From assembly GCA_903875225.1 (NCBI GenBank), contig CAIQVJ010000013.1, positions 1-64,000 of the forward strand: a DNA stretch of 64,000 bases. The letters are read 5' to 3'. Position 1 is the first letter of the stretch, and each line of letters starts with the position of its first letter. The position numbers and the translations under genes are program-made. Below are positions 15,831 through 24,464 of this stretch, in pieces. The notes beneath the pieces are model-generated. The model was not told the origin of the DNA. It saw only the letters and a program-made list of their open reading frames with translations, and did not search any database. This DNA is from an uncultured Pseudomonadota bacterium. Lineage in GTDB: Bacteria > Myxococcota_A > UBA796 > SXON01.

Positions 15831-18128
15831 ATGAACCCCTACACGTTCGCGTTCCTGCTCTCGGCGTGCGCAGCCCCTTCATCCAGAAAGCCGACTCCTG
15901 ATCCCGTCGCCAGCTGTGCGGAAGGTGAGCTCCTGGACGGCGACGGCTGCGTCCCCGAAGCCTGCGGAGTCGGGACGTGGGGCAGCCTGCCCGTCGGCGA
16001 GGACACCGTGTACGTCGACCTCGCCGCGCCTGGGGGCGACGGTTCGGAGGCCGCGCCGCTCAACTCGATCCAGGCCGCGGTGGATCTCGCCGGGGATCGC
16101 GACGGGGGGCTCGTTGCCGTGGCCGCCGGGACGTACGTCGAGGTCATCTCGATGGACAGCGGACATGACGGCGTGACGATCGGGGGGAGGTGCAGGGACC
16201 TGGTGACCATCGATGGGAGCGAGGGGGACGACGTGCCCACGATCGAGATCATCGGGGGGCGGAGGTGGCCGGAGATCGCGATCGAGGGGGTGGCGGTGAC
16301 GGGTGGGACGTCCAACGGAATGTGGTTGGAGTGGGCGTACGTGAACGTTTCGGCCAGCGATGTGAGGGAGAACACCGAGGGTGGGATCGTGGTGGGGTGG
16401 GCAGAGGTGACCCTCGACGATGTCCGTGTGTCCGACTCGTTGCCAGACCGGCGTGGAGATCTGGGGCGCGGCATCAACGCCCAGGTCGGCGCCGCGCTGA
16501 CCGCCACCGGTTGCACCGTGGAGCGGAGCACCGACGTCGGTGTCTTCGCGTCAGACGAGGGGACGAGGGTCGACCTTGTGGACACGGTGGTCCTCGACAC
16601 CCAGCCGAGCTCCGACGGCAGCTTCGGCCGGGGCATCGTGGTGCAGGATGGTGCCGCGGTCACCGCCACCGGCTGCACTGTGCAGGGGAACACTGAATTC
16701 GGGGTCGACGCGTCCGGCGTAGGAACATCGGTCGACCTCGTGGACACGGCCATCCTCGAGACGCACGCGGGCTCGGACGGCGGCCTGGGCATCGTGGCGC
16801 GGGATGGCGCCGCGGTGTCCGCCACCGGCTGCACCGTGCAGCGGAACAACCGGGTCGGCGTCCGCGCGCTCGGCGAGGGGACGACGGTCCAGCTTCGAGA
16901 CTCGGCTGTCCTCGACACGCTGGTTGGCCCCGAAGGAGACGCCGGTGTCGGCCTCCTTGCGCAGGAAGGCGCCGCACTGACAGCCACGGGCTGCACCGTG
17001 CAAGGCAACACGGGCCTCGGCGTCCAGGCGTCCGGCGCCGGAACGACGGTCGACCTGCAGGACACGGACGTCGTCGACAACCCCGACATCGGCATCCAGA
17101 TGTCCGACGGCGCCGCGCTGACGGCGGCCGGTTGCACCGTGCAGGCGAACACCGGGGCGGGCATCTGGGCGGGAGATGTCGGGACGACAGTCGACCTTCA
17201 GGACACCGTCGTTCTCGACACACATCCGGGCCCGGACGGGGGGTTCGGCCGCGGCATCGAAGCGGAGAGCGGTGTCGTGCTGACCGCGACCGGCTGCACC
17301 GTGCAGGCGAACACGGACATCGGCATCTTCGTGGAGGGGAACGGAACCACGGTTGACCTTCATGACACCCTGGTCACGGAGACGCGCCGGGGGCGCACCA
17401 CGGGGCTGGCCCTGGGCCTCGTTGCACAGGACGGCGGCCTTGTTCGCGCCACCGGCGTCGAGGTTTCAGAGACGGAGGGATGCGGCGTCTATGCCATCAG
17501 CGGCGGTCAGGTCGAGCTCGAGCGGACCCGGATCACGGGCAACAGCTTCGCTGGGGCGCTCGTCCTGAATGGCTCGATGACGCTGTCGGGCGCCACGGTC
17601 ACCGACACCCTCCCCGACGCCGAGTGGGGCGGCGGCTTCGGTGTCTACGCCGGCGACATCTTCGGTGCCCCCTCCCTGACACTCACAGACACCACCATCG
17701 GCCCCCAGCCCTACGCCGCCGTCTGGCTCGATGGTCGGGGAACCTACGACATCGAGGGGAACGCGCTCTCCGGCAGCACCGGTATTGAACGGGGCGGCTT
17801 CACGATGCACGGGAATGCTGTCTTTGCCGAGAACGGCGTGACCGCCTGGGACGGCACCACCGGACTCCGGCTCGCAGGCAACACGTTTGACGGGGCATCG
17901 GAGGTCGGCGTCCTCCTCGACGGCTCGTCCGCCGATCTCGATGGCAACACCTGGGCCGACAACGGCGCCGACCTGCTCCAACAACGCTGTGACGGCGTGG
18001 TGCAGCTGACCGAGGACGAGCCCGACTGGAATCCGGCCTGGGCTGTCTGCCCTGCGGGCAACATCCTCACCGACTACGACATCGAATTCAGTACGATATC
18101 CCTGCCCACTGTGGAGACGGAGGAGTAG
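15831..18128 (+). CDS. parallel beta-helix repeat lipoprotein (copy A)
   Basis: 765 residues. Lipobox LSAC close to the start (MNPYTFAFLLSAC), then a Cys-containing segment (CAEGELLDGDGCVPEACG) and the 'GSEAAPLNSIQAAVDLA' entry typical of DUF1565/pectate-lyase-like helices. The core is about seven units of ~50 residues, each reading 'GAxLTATGCTVQxNTxxGVxAxGxGTTVDLxDTxVLDT'. This is a right-handed parallel beta-helix, a fold used for polysaccharide binding or cleavage and for adhesins. No lyase or hydrolase residues can be picked out. A close paralogue lies at 19797-22298 in opposite orientation, with the cytochrome gene between. It is probably displayed on the outer membrane. Confidence 0.88.
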   Translation: MNPYTFAFLLSACAAPSSRKPTPDPVASCAEGELLDGDGCVPEACGVGTWGSLPVGEDTVYVDLAAPGGDGSEAAPLNSIQAAVDLAGDRDGGLVAVAAGTYVEVISMDSGHDGVTIGGRCRDLVTIDGSEGDDVPTIEIIGGRRWPEIAIEGVAVTGGTSNGMWLEWAYVNVSASDVRENTEGGIVVGWAEVTLDDVRVSDSLPDRRGDLGRGINAQVGAALTATGCTVERSTDVGVFASDEGTRVDLVDTVVLDTQPSSDGSFGRGIVVQDGAAVTATGCTVQGNTEFGVDASGVGTSVDLVDTAILETHAGSDGGLGIVARDGAAVSATGCTVQRNNRVGVRALGEGTTVQLRDSAVLDTLVGPEGDAGVGLLAQEGAALTATGCTVQGNTGLGVQASGAGTTVDLQDTDVVDNPDIGIQMSDGAALTAAGCTVQANTGAGIWAGDVGTTVDLQDTVVLDTHPGPDGGFGRGIEAESGVVLTATGCTVQANTDIGIFVEGNGTTVDLHDTLVTETRRGRTTGLALGLVAQDGGLVRATGVEVSETEGCGVYAISGGQVELERTRITGNSFAGALVLNGSMTLSGATVTDTLPDAEWGGGFGVYAGDIFGAPSLTLTDTTIGPQPYAAVWLDGRGTYDIEGNALSGSTGIERGGFTMHGNAVFAENGVTAWDGTTGLRLAGNTFDGASEVGVLLDGSSADLDGNTWADNGADLLQQRCDGVVQLTEDEPDWNPAWAVCPAGNILTDYDIEFSTISLPTVETEE

Positions 18129-18367
18129 GGCCCTCCCCGGGGATCAGTGAACCCCGCGAGGCCGGTCGCGGCCTACCTCGAGGTCGATGCGACGGAGGAT
18201 GACCCGCCTGCGAGCGCAGCCGCGGGCACCGGCGACAGACCTCGCGCGGCAGACTCCCCCCGCTGGGCGGCAGATCCCTGCCGCGGAATACCGGCCGTGG
18301 CGCAGTTCCACCGCGTCGGAGGACAGGCGAAGGCGGAGTATCCGCGGGTGTGCGGGGCACTCCGTCG

Positions 18368-18383
18368 TGGCACGACGCTTGCG
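18368..18383 (+). promoter_or_regulatory. sigma-54 promoter of the cytochrome gene
   Basis: TGGCACGACGCTTGCG matches the sigma-54 consensus TGGCACG-N4-TTGCW at all but the last base, with GG and GC ten bases apart. Transcription would start near 18394, giving a short leader that holds GGGAG (18401-18405) before GTG 18411. A sigma-54 promoter implies control by an enhancer-binding protein, which is not in this window. Confidence 0.7.
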
Positions 18384-18410
18384 CTCGACGGCGACACACC
18401 GGGAGTCCAT

Positions 18411-19697
18411 GTGTCACATCTCTTCGCCCTCCTCCTGCTCGCGCCGGGCTGTTCCCTCGAAGACGTCGGGGAGGGCGGCGAGTGGGGGGAGCACGGCGGT
18501 GGCTCCGGCGGCGGCTCTGGCGGTGGTTCCGGCGGGGGCAGGGACAGCGGGTCGGGGGGAGGCTCCGGCGGGGGAGGGGGCGACACGGGCAGCGGCGGCG
18601 GCTCTGTACCCACGGACGACTTCTGCGGGGTGCAGACCCTGTTCAGTGACCACTGCACCAGTTGCCACAGCGCGCGCTCGGCGTCGGGCGGGCTGGACCT
18701 GGAGACGGACCCCTACGGGGCGCTGGTGGGCAAGGCAAGCGCCAGCTATTCGGGTCGGACGTTGGTGGTCGCCGGCAACGCGCCGGGCTCCTTCCTGTAC
18801 CTGAAGATGACAGATGCGCAGGGCGCCGACGGCGGCGTCATGCCCACGAGCGGGCCCCTCTCCTCCAGCCTCACCGACGTGGTCAAGATCTGGATCGACG
18901 CGGGCGCCTCGTCCACCTGCAGTACCCCTGACACCGGCGGCGGTGGCGGTGGCGGGCACCACCCCTCCGGTTGGAGTGACCCCGCGGCGCACGGGTACGC
19001 CGCGAAGTTCCAGACCGAGGATTGCAGGAGCTGTCACGGCTCGGACCTGTCAGGTGGATCTGTCGGTGTGAGCTGCGATTCCTGCCACACGCGGGGGTGG
19101 ACGACGGACTGCACCTTCTGCCACGGGGGCGGCAGCGGCGACACCAAAGGCGCGCCGCCGGAAGACCTGGACGACTCCACCACCTCGCTCACCTTCTCCG
19201 CCCACCGGGCGCACACCGACAGCAGCACGCTGCATGACAGCTTTGACTGCGCCGAGTGCCACGCCAACCACAGTACCGCTCTGGAGACCAGCCACTTCCT
19301 GGACACGTCGGACAGCGCCCCGGGCATTGCCGAGGTTGCCTTCTCCGCGGGCTTGTCCAGCGGCGGGCGGTACAGTGGCGGCACCTGCTCCAACAACTAC
19401 TGCCACGGGGACGGGAGCGCGGCCAACGGCACGGTCACCTCGACGGAGTCGGTGTCGTCGTGCGAAGACTGTCACACGACCAGCGGGCTCAACGGGCACC
19501 ACCGCGACCACCAGGAGGAGGGGGTGGGCTGCGCCGATTGCCACGGAGGGACCGTGTCGAGCAACACCACGATACGGGACCCGACCCTGCACGTGAACGG
19601 TGTGGTGGACGTGGCCATGCCCTCCGGGATCACCTGGGGGGCTGGGCATTGCGACGGAAGCTGCCACGGGGAGAGTCACAACAGCCGCTCCTGGTGA
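18411..19697 (+). CDS. multiheme c-type cytochrome lipoprotein
   Basis: 428 residues from GTG 18411 (GGGAG five bases upstream). The signal peptide ends in lipobox APGC. A ~45-residue Gly/Ser spacer follows, then a first heme domain of PSCyt1 style (CTSCH ... GGLDLETDPY ... GVMPTSGPL). After a second Gly/His linker come seven CXXCH motifs in total (CTSCH, CRSCH, CDSCH, CTFCH, CAECH, CEDCH, CADCH) plus CSNNYCH (CX4CH) and CDGSCH (CX3CH), so up to nine hemes. CX4CH followed by CXXCH is the Geobacter-type pattern (TIGR01904). Such proteins carry electrons across or outside the outer membrane. No porin, cytochrome maturation or oxidase gene is nearby, so the electron partner is unknown. Confidence 0.93.
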   Translation: MSHLFALLLLAPGCSLEDVGEGGEWGEHGGGSGGGSGGGSGGGRDSGSGGGSGGGGGDTGSGGGSVPTDDFCGVQTLFSDHCTSCHSARSASGGLDLETDPYGALVGKASASYSGRTLVVAGNAPGSFLYLKMTDAQGADGGVMPTSGPLSSSLTDVVKIWIDAGASSTCSTPDTGGGGGGGHHPSGWSDPAAHGYAAKFQTEDCRSCHGSDLSGGSVGVSCDSCHTRGWTTDCTFCHGGGSGDTKGAPPEDLDDSTTSLTFSAHRAHTDSSTLHDSFDCAECHANHSTALETSHFLDTSDSAPGIAEVAFSAGLSSGGRYSGGTCSNNYCHGDGSAANGTVTSTESVSSCEDCHTTSGLNGHHRDHQEEGVGCADCHGGTVSSNTTIRDPTLHVNGVVDVAMPSGITWGAGHCDGSCHGESHNSRSW

Positions 19698-19710
19698 ACC
19701 GCGGCCCTCG

Positions 19711-19750
19711 CCCACACTCGTGTTCACGGCGGCGGTCACTCGAGCGTGGG
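19711..19750. terminator. inverted repeat between convergent genes
   Basis: CCCACACTCG (19711-19720) and CGAGCGTGGG (19741-19750) pair at nine of ten positions around a 20-base loop, in the 99-bp spacer between the cytochrome and the opposing beta-helix gene. There is no T-tract. It may act as a two-way terminator, weakly supported. Confidence 0.3.
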
Positions 19751-19796
19751 TCACCGTGCTCGCGCCGCTGCAGTCGAGAGGGCCTCTCCCGGCCCC

Positions 19797-22298
19797 CTAC
19801 TCCTCCGTCTCCGCCACGCGCAGGTACAACGAAGTGAACGTCAGGTCGTAGGCGGTCAGGACGTTGGTCCCGGGGCAGACGAGGGCGCGCGGGACCCCGA
19901 GGAGGTCGCCCCCTGTCAACTCTGTGATGTTGTCGCAAAGCTGCTGCCGGACATCCGTGCCATTGCTGTACCACGAGTTGCCGCTCAAGATCGCAGATGA
20001 GCCATCGAGGAACACGCCGATGTCGGCTGAGCCGCTGATCGTGTTCTCGGAGACCAACAAGCCGGTCGTCCCGTTCCAGGCCGTCACACCGTTTTCGGCG
20101 AAGACCGCGTTGCCGTGCAGTGTCGCACTGCCTTGCGCGAAGCCGGCGCTTCCCGACAGGGTGTTTCGCTCGATGTCGTAGGTGCCTGGGCCGTCGAGCC
20201 AGATGGCCGCGAGCTCGTGGGGCCCGATTGCGGAGTCGAGGACGGTGACGGTGGGGGGGCCGAAGGCATCGGTGGCGTAGACCCCGAACCCGCCCCCCCA
20301 CTCGGCATCGGGGACGGTGTCGGTGATGGAGGTCGAGGTCACCGCGAGCGAGGCGTCGATGGCAACTGAGCCGGCAAAGCTGTTGCCGCTCAGGACGGAC
20401 CTCGCCACATCCAACTCCCCGGAGCTCACGGCATACAACCCGGGTCCCTCGTTGTCGCTGATCGTACAGTCCGCTGCCCGGATTCTTGCTCCAACCTGTG
20501 CGACGACCGCCAGTGCGAAACCCGTGGCGCGACCCCGCTGCGTGCCGGTCACCTCGGAGTGGTCGATTTCGATGGCTGTCCCCGTGCCCGAAGCGCCGAT
20601 GCCGAACTCGCTGTTGCCACCTATTGCGCAGCCAGTGGCCTGCAGCGTGGCCCCGTCGGTCGCCTGGATGCCGCGTCCTTCTGTGCCATCGCGGCTCGGG
20701 ACGGTGTCGAGGATCGCAGTGTCGGTCAGGTTCACCATCGTTCCCTCGTTCGTGGCGAAGACGCCGATTTGCGCGTTGCCTTGCACGGTGCTGCCGATAG
20801 CGGAGAGGAAAGCAGCACTCTGGACCGTGATGCCGCGGCCCATGGAGCCATCAGGGCTCGGCTCGGTGTCGAGGATCTCCACGTATGCCAGGTCGACTGT
20901 GCTGCCCGCATCGGTCGCGCCGACGCCGAACCCGGTGTTCCCCTCGAGTGTGCAGTCGGTGGCGGTGACGGCTGCGCCGTCTGCCACCTCGATGCCGCCT
21001 CCATCCATGCCTGCGGCGCCCTGGCGGGTGTCGAGGATCGAGGTCTCGGCGAGGTCGACGACAGTCCCAGGGTTCGAGGCGAGGAGGCCGAACTCGGTGT
21101 TGCCCTGCAGGGTGCAGCCTGTGGCGGTGACGGTGGCGCCGTCGGCGGCCTCCAGGCCGCGTCCACCGGCGCGGTCGGCGCCCGGGGAGGTGTCGAGGAT
21201 CGTCGTGTCCGTGAGCTCGACGGTCGTCTTCGCCCCGCTCGCGAAGACGCCGCTCTCGGCGTTGCGCTCGACGGTGCAGCCCGTGGCGGAGAGCGAGGCA
21301 TCGTCCTGGACCGTGATCCCACCCCCCCCGTCGCCGTCGGGGCTCGGGAGCGTGTCGAGGACGGCTGTGTCCGAGAGCTCGACGCGGGTCCGGGTTCCTT
21401 CGGCGAAAACCCCGACGCCGGCGTTGCCCTGCACCGTGCACCGCTCGGCTGTGAGCGAAGCGCCGCCCTGGACGACGATGCCGTCGCCACCGGTGCCGTC
21501 GGGGCTCGACGCAGTGTCCAGGATGGCCGTGTCGGTGAGCGCTACGACCGCGCCGTCCGACCCTGCGATGACGCCGACCAGCGTATTGCCCTGGATCGTG
21601 CAGCCGGCGGCACTCAGCGAGGCGGCGTCCTCGACGTCCACACCGAGTCCGTAGTCGCCACGCCGGTCGGGGACCGTGTCGTAGACCCTGACGTCATCCA
21701 GCGTGAGGTCGGCATCGCCGGTCACTACGCCGACAACCATGTTCTCCCGCACATCCGTCCGGGTCACCACTACGGTCGCCCTCTGCACCTTCAGCCCAAT
21801 GTACGTGCCCCCTGTCACGGTCACCCCCTCGATCGCCACGGCGGGCCGCTTCCGGTCGCCGTGGACCTCGACCGCCGGTAGCGCATCCCCCTCCCGCCCG
21901 TCGATCGTCACAAGCTCCCGGCACCTGCCGGCCAGGGTGACGCCCTTGTGAGCATCTCCCAACGCAATGGTCTCGACATACGAGCCAGCCGCCACCGCAA
22001 CGAGACCCCCACCCAACTCTCCAGCCAGGTCGACGCCTTCCTGCATGGACGTGAGGGGCGCGGCGTCTGACCCGTCCCCACCTGCCGCTGCAGCGAGGTC
22101 CACGTACACCGTGCTCCCGTCTACCGGCAGGTTGCCCCAGGTTCCGACCCCGCAGGCTTCGGGCACGCACGTCCCGCCGTCGAGAGCCTGGCCTGCGGGG
22201 CAGGTCGTGACCGGATCCTGCGCCGGTCCCGCGCCCGGAGGGGGAGGGGCGGTGCAAGCGTCGAGCAGTATCGCCAACAGCATTCCACAGCCTACCAT
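19797..22298 (-). CDS. parallel beta-helix repeat lipoprotein (copy B)
   Basis: 833 residues from ATG 22298 (ATG 22283 also possible); upstream codons in frame are open but lack a signal. MVGCGMLLAILLDAC ends in a lipobox-like Leu-Asp-Ala-Cys. Domain order equals copy A: Cys segment (CPAGQALDGGTCVPEACG), 'GSDAAPLTSMQEGVDLA', then eight ~54-residue beta-helix units of the form 'GAxLxATGCTVQGNxxxGVxAxGxxTxVxLxDTAILDT', and a capping region with the shared phrase VPDAEWGGGFGVYA. It is one unit longer than copy A. The fold is confident. The ligand or activity is unknown. The gene runs toward the cytochrome. Confidence 0.88.
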   Translation of the reverse strand: MVGCGMLLAILLDACTAPPPPGAGPAQDPVTTCPAGQALDGGTCVPEACGVGTWGNLPVDGSTVYVDLAAAAGGDGSDAAPLTSMQEGVDLAGELGGGLVAVAAGSYVETIALGDAHKGVTLAGRCRELVTIDGREGDALPAVEVHGDRKRPAVAIEGVTVTGGTYIGLKVQRATVVVTRTDVRENMVVGVVTGDADLTLDDVRVYDTVPDRRGDYGLGVDVEDAASLSAAGCTIQGNTLVGVIAGSDGAVVALTDTAILDTASSPDGTGGDGIVVQGGASLTAERCTVQGNAGVGVFAEGTRTRVELSDTAVLDTLPSPDGDGGGGITVQDDASLSATGCTVERNAESGVFASGAKTTVELTDTTILDTSPGADRAGGRGLEAADGATVTATGCTLQGNTEFGLLASNPGTVVDLAETSILDTRQGAAGMDGGGIEVADGAAVTATDCTLEGNTGFGVGATDAGSTVDLAYVEILDTEPSPDGSMGRGITVQSAAFLSAIGSTVQGNAQIGVFATNEGTMVNLTDTAILDTVPSRDGTEGRGIQATDGATLQATGCAIGGNSEFGIGASGTGTAIEIDHSEVTGTQRGRATGFALAVVAQVGARIRAADCTISDNEGPGLYAVSSGELDVARSVLSGNSFAGSVAIDASLAVTSTSITDTVPDAEWGGGFGVYATDAFGPPTVTVLDSAIGPHELAAIWLDGPGTYDIERNTLSGSAGFAQGSATLHGNAVFAENGVTAWNGTTGLLVSENTISGSADIGVFLDGSSAILSGNSWYSNGTDVRQQLCDNITELTGGDLLGVPRALVCPGTNVLTAYDLTFTSLYLRVAETEE

Positions 22299-22487
22299 GA
22301 CGTTTCTGGTGCGGCTCCCGCCGCTCGGGTTGGCGGCCTCGCTCGCCCTCTCGCGCGGCTGACTGCCGCGGCGGAACGGCCGAGAGCACCGGACCGGTCG
22401 CCAATCGGGGGTCGAAAACACAGGAGCCTGCTGCGTCAGGTCAGCACTGGGCCGACGTCGATTGTCAGGTGAGGCCGGGCGGCTCCC

Positions 22488-23612
22488 CTACCTCTCGGGC
22501 AGGACCACCTCGTCCCCGATCTCGATCAGGTGCGGGTTGGGGAACCGCGACTTGTTGAGCGTCCACACTTCCTGCCAACGTTTCGTGTCCCCAATCTCGC
22601 GGTTGGCAATCCCGGAGAGCGTGTCGCCCGCCTTGACCGTGACCTTGCGCACCGAGGAGTCTGTCAGGGCGGTAGCTTCGCCGCCCTTGAGGTAGCGCTT
22701 GATCGCGTTCGCGTAGTCGTCGGAGCCGCGCCAGGCGTCGATCGTGTGGTCGACCAATGCGAGGAGGTCGCCGTCTCTGGCGCGCACGCCCACCGCGTAG
22801 GTCGAGTCTGTCAGGTTGTACTGCGCGATCCGGAAGGCACCACGCTTTTCCGGGTTGTCGGTGTACCACTTTGCGATCTCCGCGACCGCGTAGGGATAGT
22901 CGTAGATGAAGCCGTCGAAGTCGCCTCGGGCCAGGGCGTCCCAGTACCCGTTCTCCATGCGGGTGAGGGCCGAGTAGCCCTTGACGAGCTTGCGGACGTC
23001 TTCGGCTGCGGCGTCGTCGTCGAAGATCCCGACCTTCTTCCCGAACAGATCGTTTGTGGTCTGCACGGTGGACTTCGCGCCCACCACGAGGCACAACCCA
23101 TACTCGAGGTAGGGCTGGGACCAGGTGATGCCGGCTGTCCCGGTGGGCGAATACCCGGAGATCAGCACGTCGGCCCGCAGCGCCGGGTCGAGCAGCAGCT
23201 CCTCGGCACCCGAATAGGCCACGTGCACGAGCTCCACGTCGCGCACACCCGCGGCGTCTGCGATCTTGCGGGCGAGCGCGTAGTCGAAGCCGTCGCGCCC
23301 GCCCTGGGCGTCCACGAAGAACATCGGCGGGGTGCCCGACATCGGCGGCTCCCCGGTGTCCATCGCCACCAGCAGGCGACCGCGCGCCTTGATCCGGGGG
23401 ACGGCGTCGCCCGAAGCCGGCTCCGGTCCGGGCGCGGGGGCGGCGTCGGTCGCCGCCGTCGCACCCGTGGCCGGCCTTGCGGCCGGCGCCGACGCTTCCG
23501 GGCGCTGCGAGACCAGGAAGAACGCCGCCGCCGCGGTGATCACCGCGAGCGCGCCCAGGAACCCGACGACAATGCAGCCCTTGGCTGCAGTGGACCCGCC
23601 TGTCTCGCTCAT
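22488..23612 (-). CDS. membrane-anchored solute-binding domain (SBP_bac_3) with C-terminal LysM
   Basis: 374 residues. Helix 12-34 anchors the N-terminus, an Ala/Pro linker follows, and residues ~72-310 form a type-2 periplasmic binding domain (IKARGRLLVAMDTGEPPMSG, FDYALARKIADAAG, ADVLISGYSPT, FGKKVGIF, DFDGFIYDYPYAVAEI), as in amino-acid ABC receptors and MltF. Residues ~322-373 are a LysM domain (VKAGDTLSGIANREIGD ... NPHLIEIGDEVVLP), which binds peptidoglycan. There is no transglycosylase domain and no ABC permease nearby. It starts within the stop of the upstream gene (4-bp overlap). Possibly a cell-wall-associated ligand sensor; this is inference. Confidence 0.88.
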   Translation of the reverse strand: MSETGGSTAAKGCIVVGFLGALAVITAAAAFFLVSQRPEASAPAARPATGATAATDAAPAPGPEPASGDAVPRIKARGRLLVAMDTGEPPMSGTPPMFFVDAQGGRDGFDYALARKIADAAGVRDVELVHVAYSGAEELLLDPALRADVLISGYSPTGTAGITWSQPYLEYGLCLVVGAKSTVQTTNDLFGKKVGIFDDDAAAEDVRKLVKGYSALTRMENGYWDALARGDFDGFIYDYPYAVAEIAKWYTDNPEKRGAFRIAQYNLTDSTYAVGVRARDGDLLALVDHTIDAWRGSDDYANAIKRYLKGGEATALTDSSVRKVTVKAGDTLSGIANREIGDTKRWQEVWTLNKSRFPNPHLIEIGDEVVLPER

Positions 23613-24373
23613 CCGACCTCCGCAAGCGTGGCCTGCGCCGCGCGTTCGAGCATGTTCAACCGTCCCGACAGCTCCTTCACCTGCTCGCGCACCTGGCCGC
23701 CGGTTTCGGCCGAGCCGGGGTCGTCGAGCGTCATCCGGGCGACCCGCACGTTCAGCTCGTCCAGCGCAGCGTCCGCAGCCACCAGCTCCGCAGCGATGCG
23801 GTTCGCGAGCGTCGAGAGCGATTGCCAGGTCTCGATCTCACGCGCCTTCGCCTCCGACGCCGAGGTCAGCGAGCGGCGCACCTCCGGATCGCTCGCGTCG
23901 CGCGCCTGTCGTCCGCGCAGGTCCCGTTCGCGGATCAGCGCGTCCTGGTCGACCCCGGCGAGCATCGTCAGCACCGTGTCGCCGCGCAGCGCCGCTCCGG
24001 TCGCCGCCTCGAGGAGGTGCTGGCACTCTGCGTTCAGCTCGGCGAGCGAGGGCGAGAGCACGCCCTCGTGGGCCTGGATGCGGGCCTGCACAGCGGCGGC
24101 TGCGACGACCAGCCCGTCGAGCTGACCCTGCAGGCGGGGGGACGCGAGGGTCGTGGCTGGGCCCGGCGCCGGTTCCGGCTTCGGCGCGCTGACGAGGTCC
24201 CACGCCACCAGGGCCCCCCACGTGCCCAGGGAGAGCGCCCCCACGGCGAGCGCGAGGGGGGGGAGCCCCGCCATCACGAGGCCCAGGGCCGCGGCGCCGC
24301 CCAGACCGACGGGCAGGAGGTTCAGGGGTCTGGCGGCGGTGCCGACGAGTCGGCTACCCAGGGCGGGGGGCAC
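23609..24373 (-). CDS. membrane protein with coiled-coil domain
   Basis: 254 residues from GTG 24373. Two hydrophobic helices (about residues 19-36 and 38-58) form an N-terminal hairpin; the rest is soluble, rich in Ala, Leu, Glu and Arg with heptad character (residues ~80-250), including VREQVKELSGRLNMLERAAQ. It ends in the start codon of the SBP-LysM gene, so both are made from one mRNA. No family is recognised. It may be the cytoplasmic partner of the SBP-LysM protein. A TACGAT hexamer ends six bases before the GTG with no ribosome site. Confidence 0.75.
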   Translation of the reverse strand: MPPALGSRLVGTAARPLNLLPVGLGGAAALGLVMAGLPPLALAVGALSLGTWGALVAWDLVSAPKPEPAPGPATTLASPRLQGQLDGLVVAAAAVQARIQAHEGVLSPSLAELNAECQHLLEAATGAALRGDTVLTMLAGVDQDALIRERDLRGRQARDASDPEVRRSLTSASEAKAREIETWQSLSTLANRIAAELVAADAALDELNVRVARMTLDDPGSAETGGQVREQVKELSGRLNMLERAAQATLAEVG

Positions 24374-24379
24374 GGGTAC

Positions 24380-24385
24380 ATCGTA
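24380..24385 (-). promoter_or_regulatory. -10 hexamer TACGAT directly before a GTG start
   Basis: On the minus strand TACGAT is followed by six bases and GTG 24373. A GCGACG, resembling -35 TTGACG, lies 17 bp upstream. The spacing would put the transcript start at the start codon (leaderless). Confidence 0.35.
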
Positions 24386-24464
24386 GCCTTCCCGGCCTGG
24401 TTCGTCGCGGCGCCGCGGCTCGGCCCATCCGACGACGGGGAGTCACCCCGGCAGGGTGGTCGCC

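Larger units (their letters stand above)
15831..22298. repeat. large imperfect inverted repeat formed by two paralogous genes
   Basis: The beta-helix genes at 15831-18128 (+) and 19797-22298 (-) share domain order, repeat unit and end (both finish in Glu-Thr-Glu-Glu), with long stretches of similar DNA such as GATGCCGAGTGGGG. They form inverted arms of about 2.3 and 2.5 kb around a 1.7-kb centre with the cytochrome gene and its promoter. Identity was judged by eye only. Confidence 0.7.

Noticed and set aside
18480..18610. GGC-rich short repeats that might be a regulatory or phase-variable tract
   Set aside because: They code for the Gly/Ser linker of the cytochrome in frame and the units are imperfect, so slippage is less likely.
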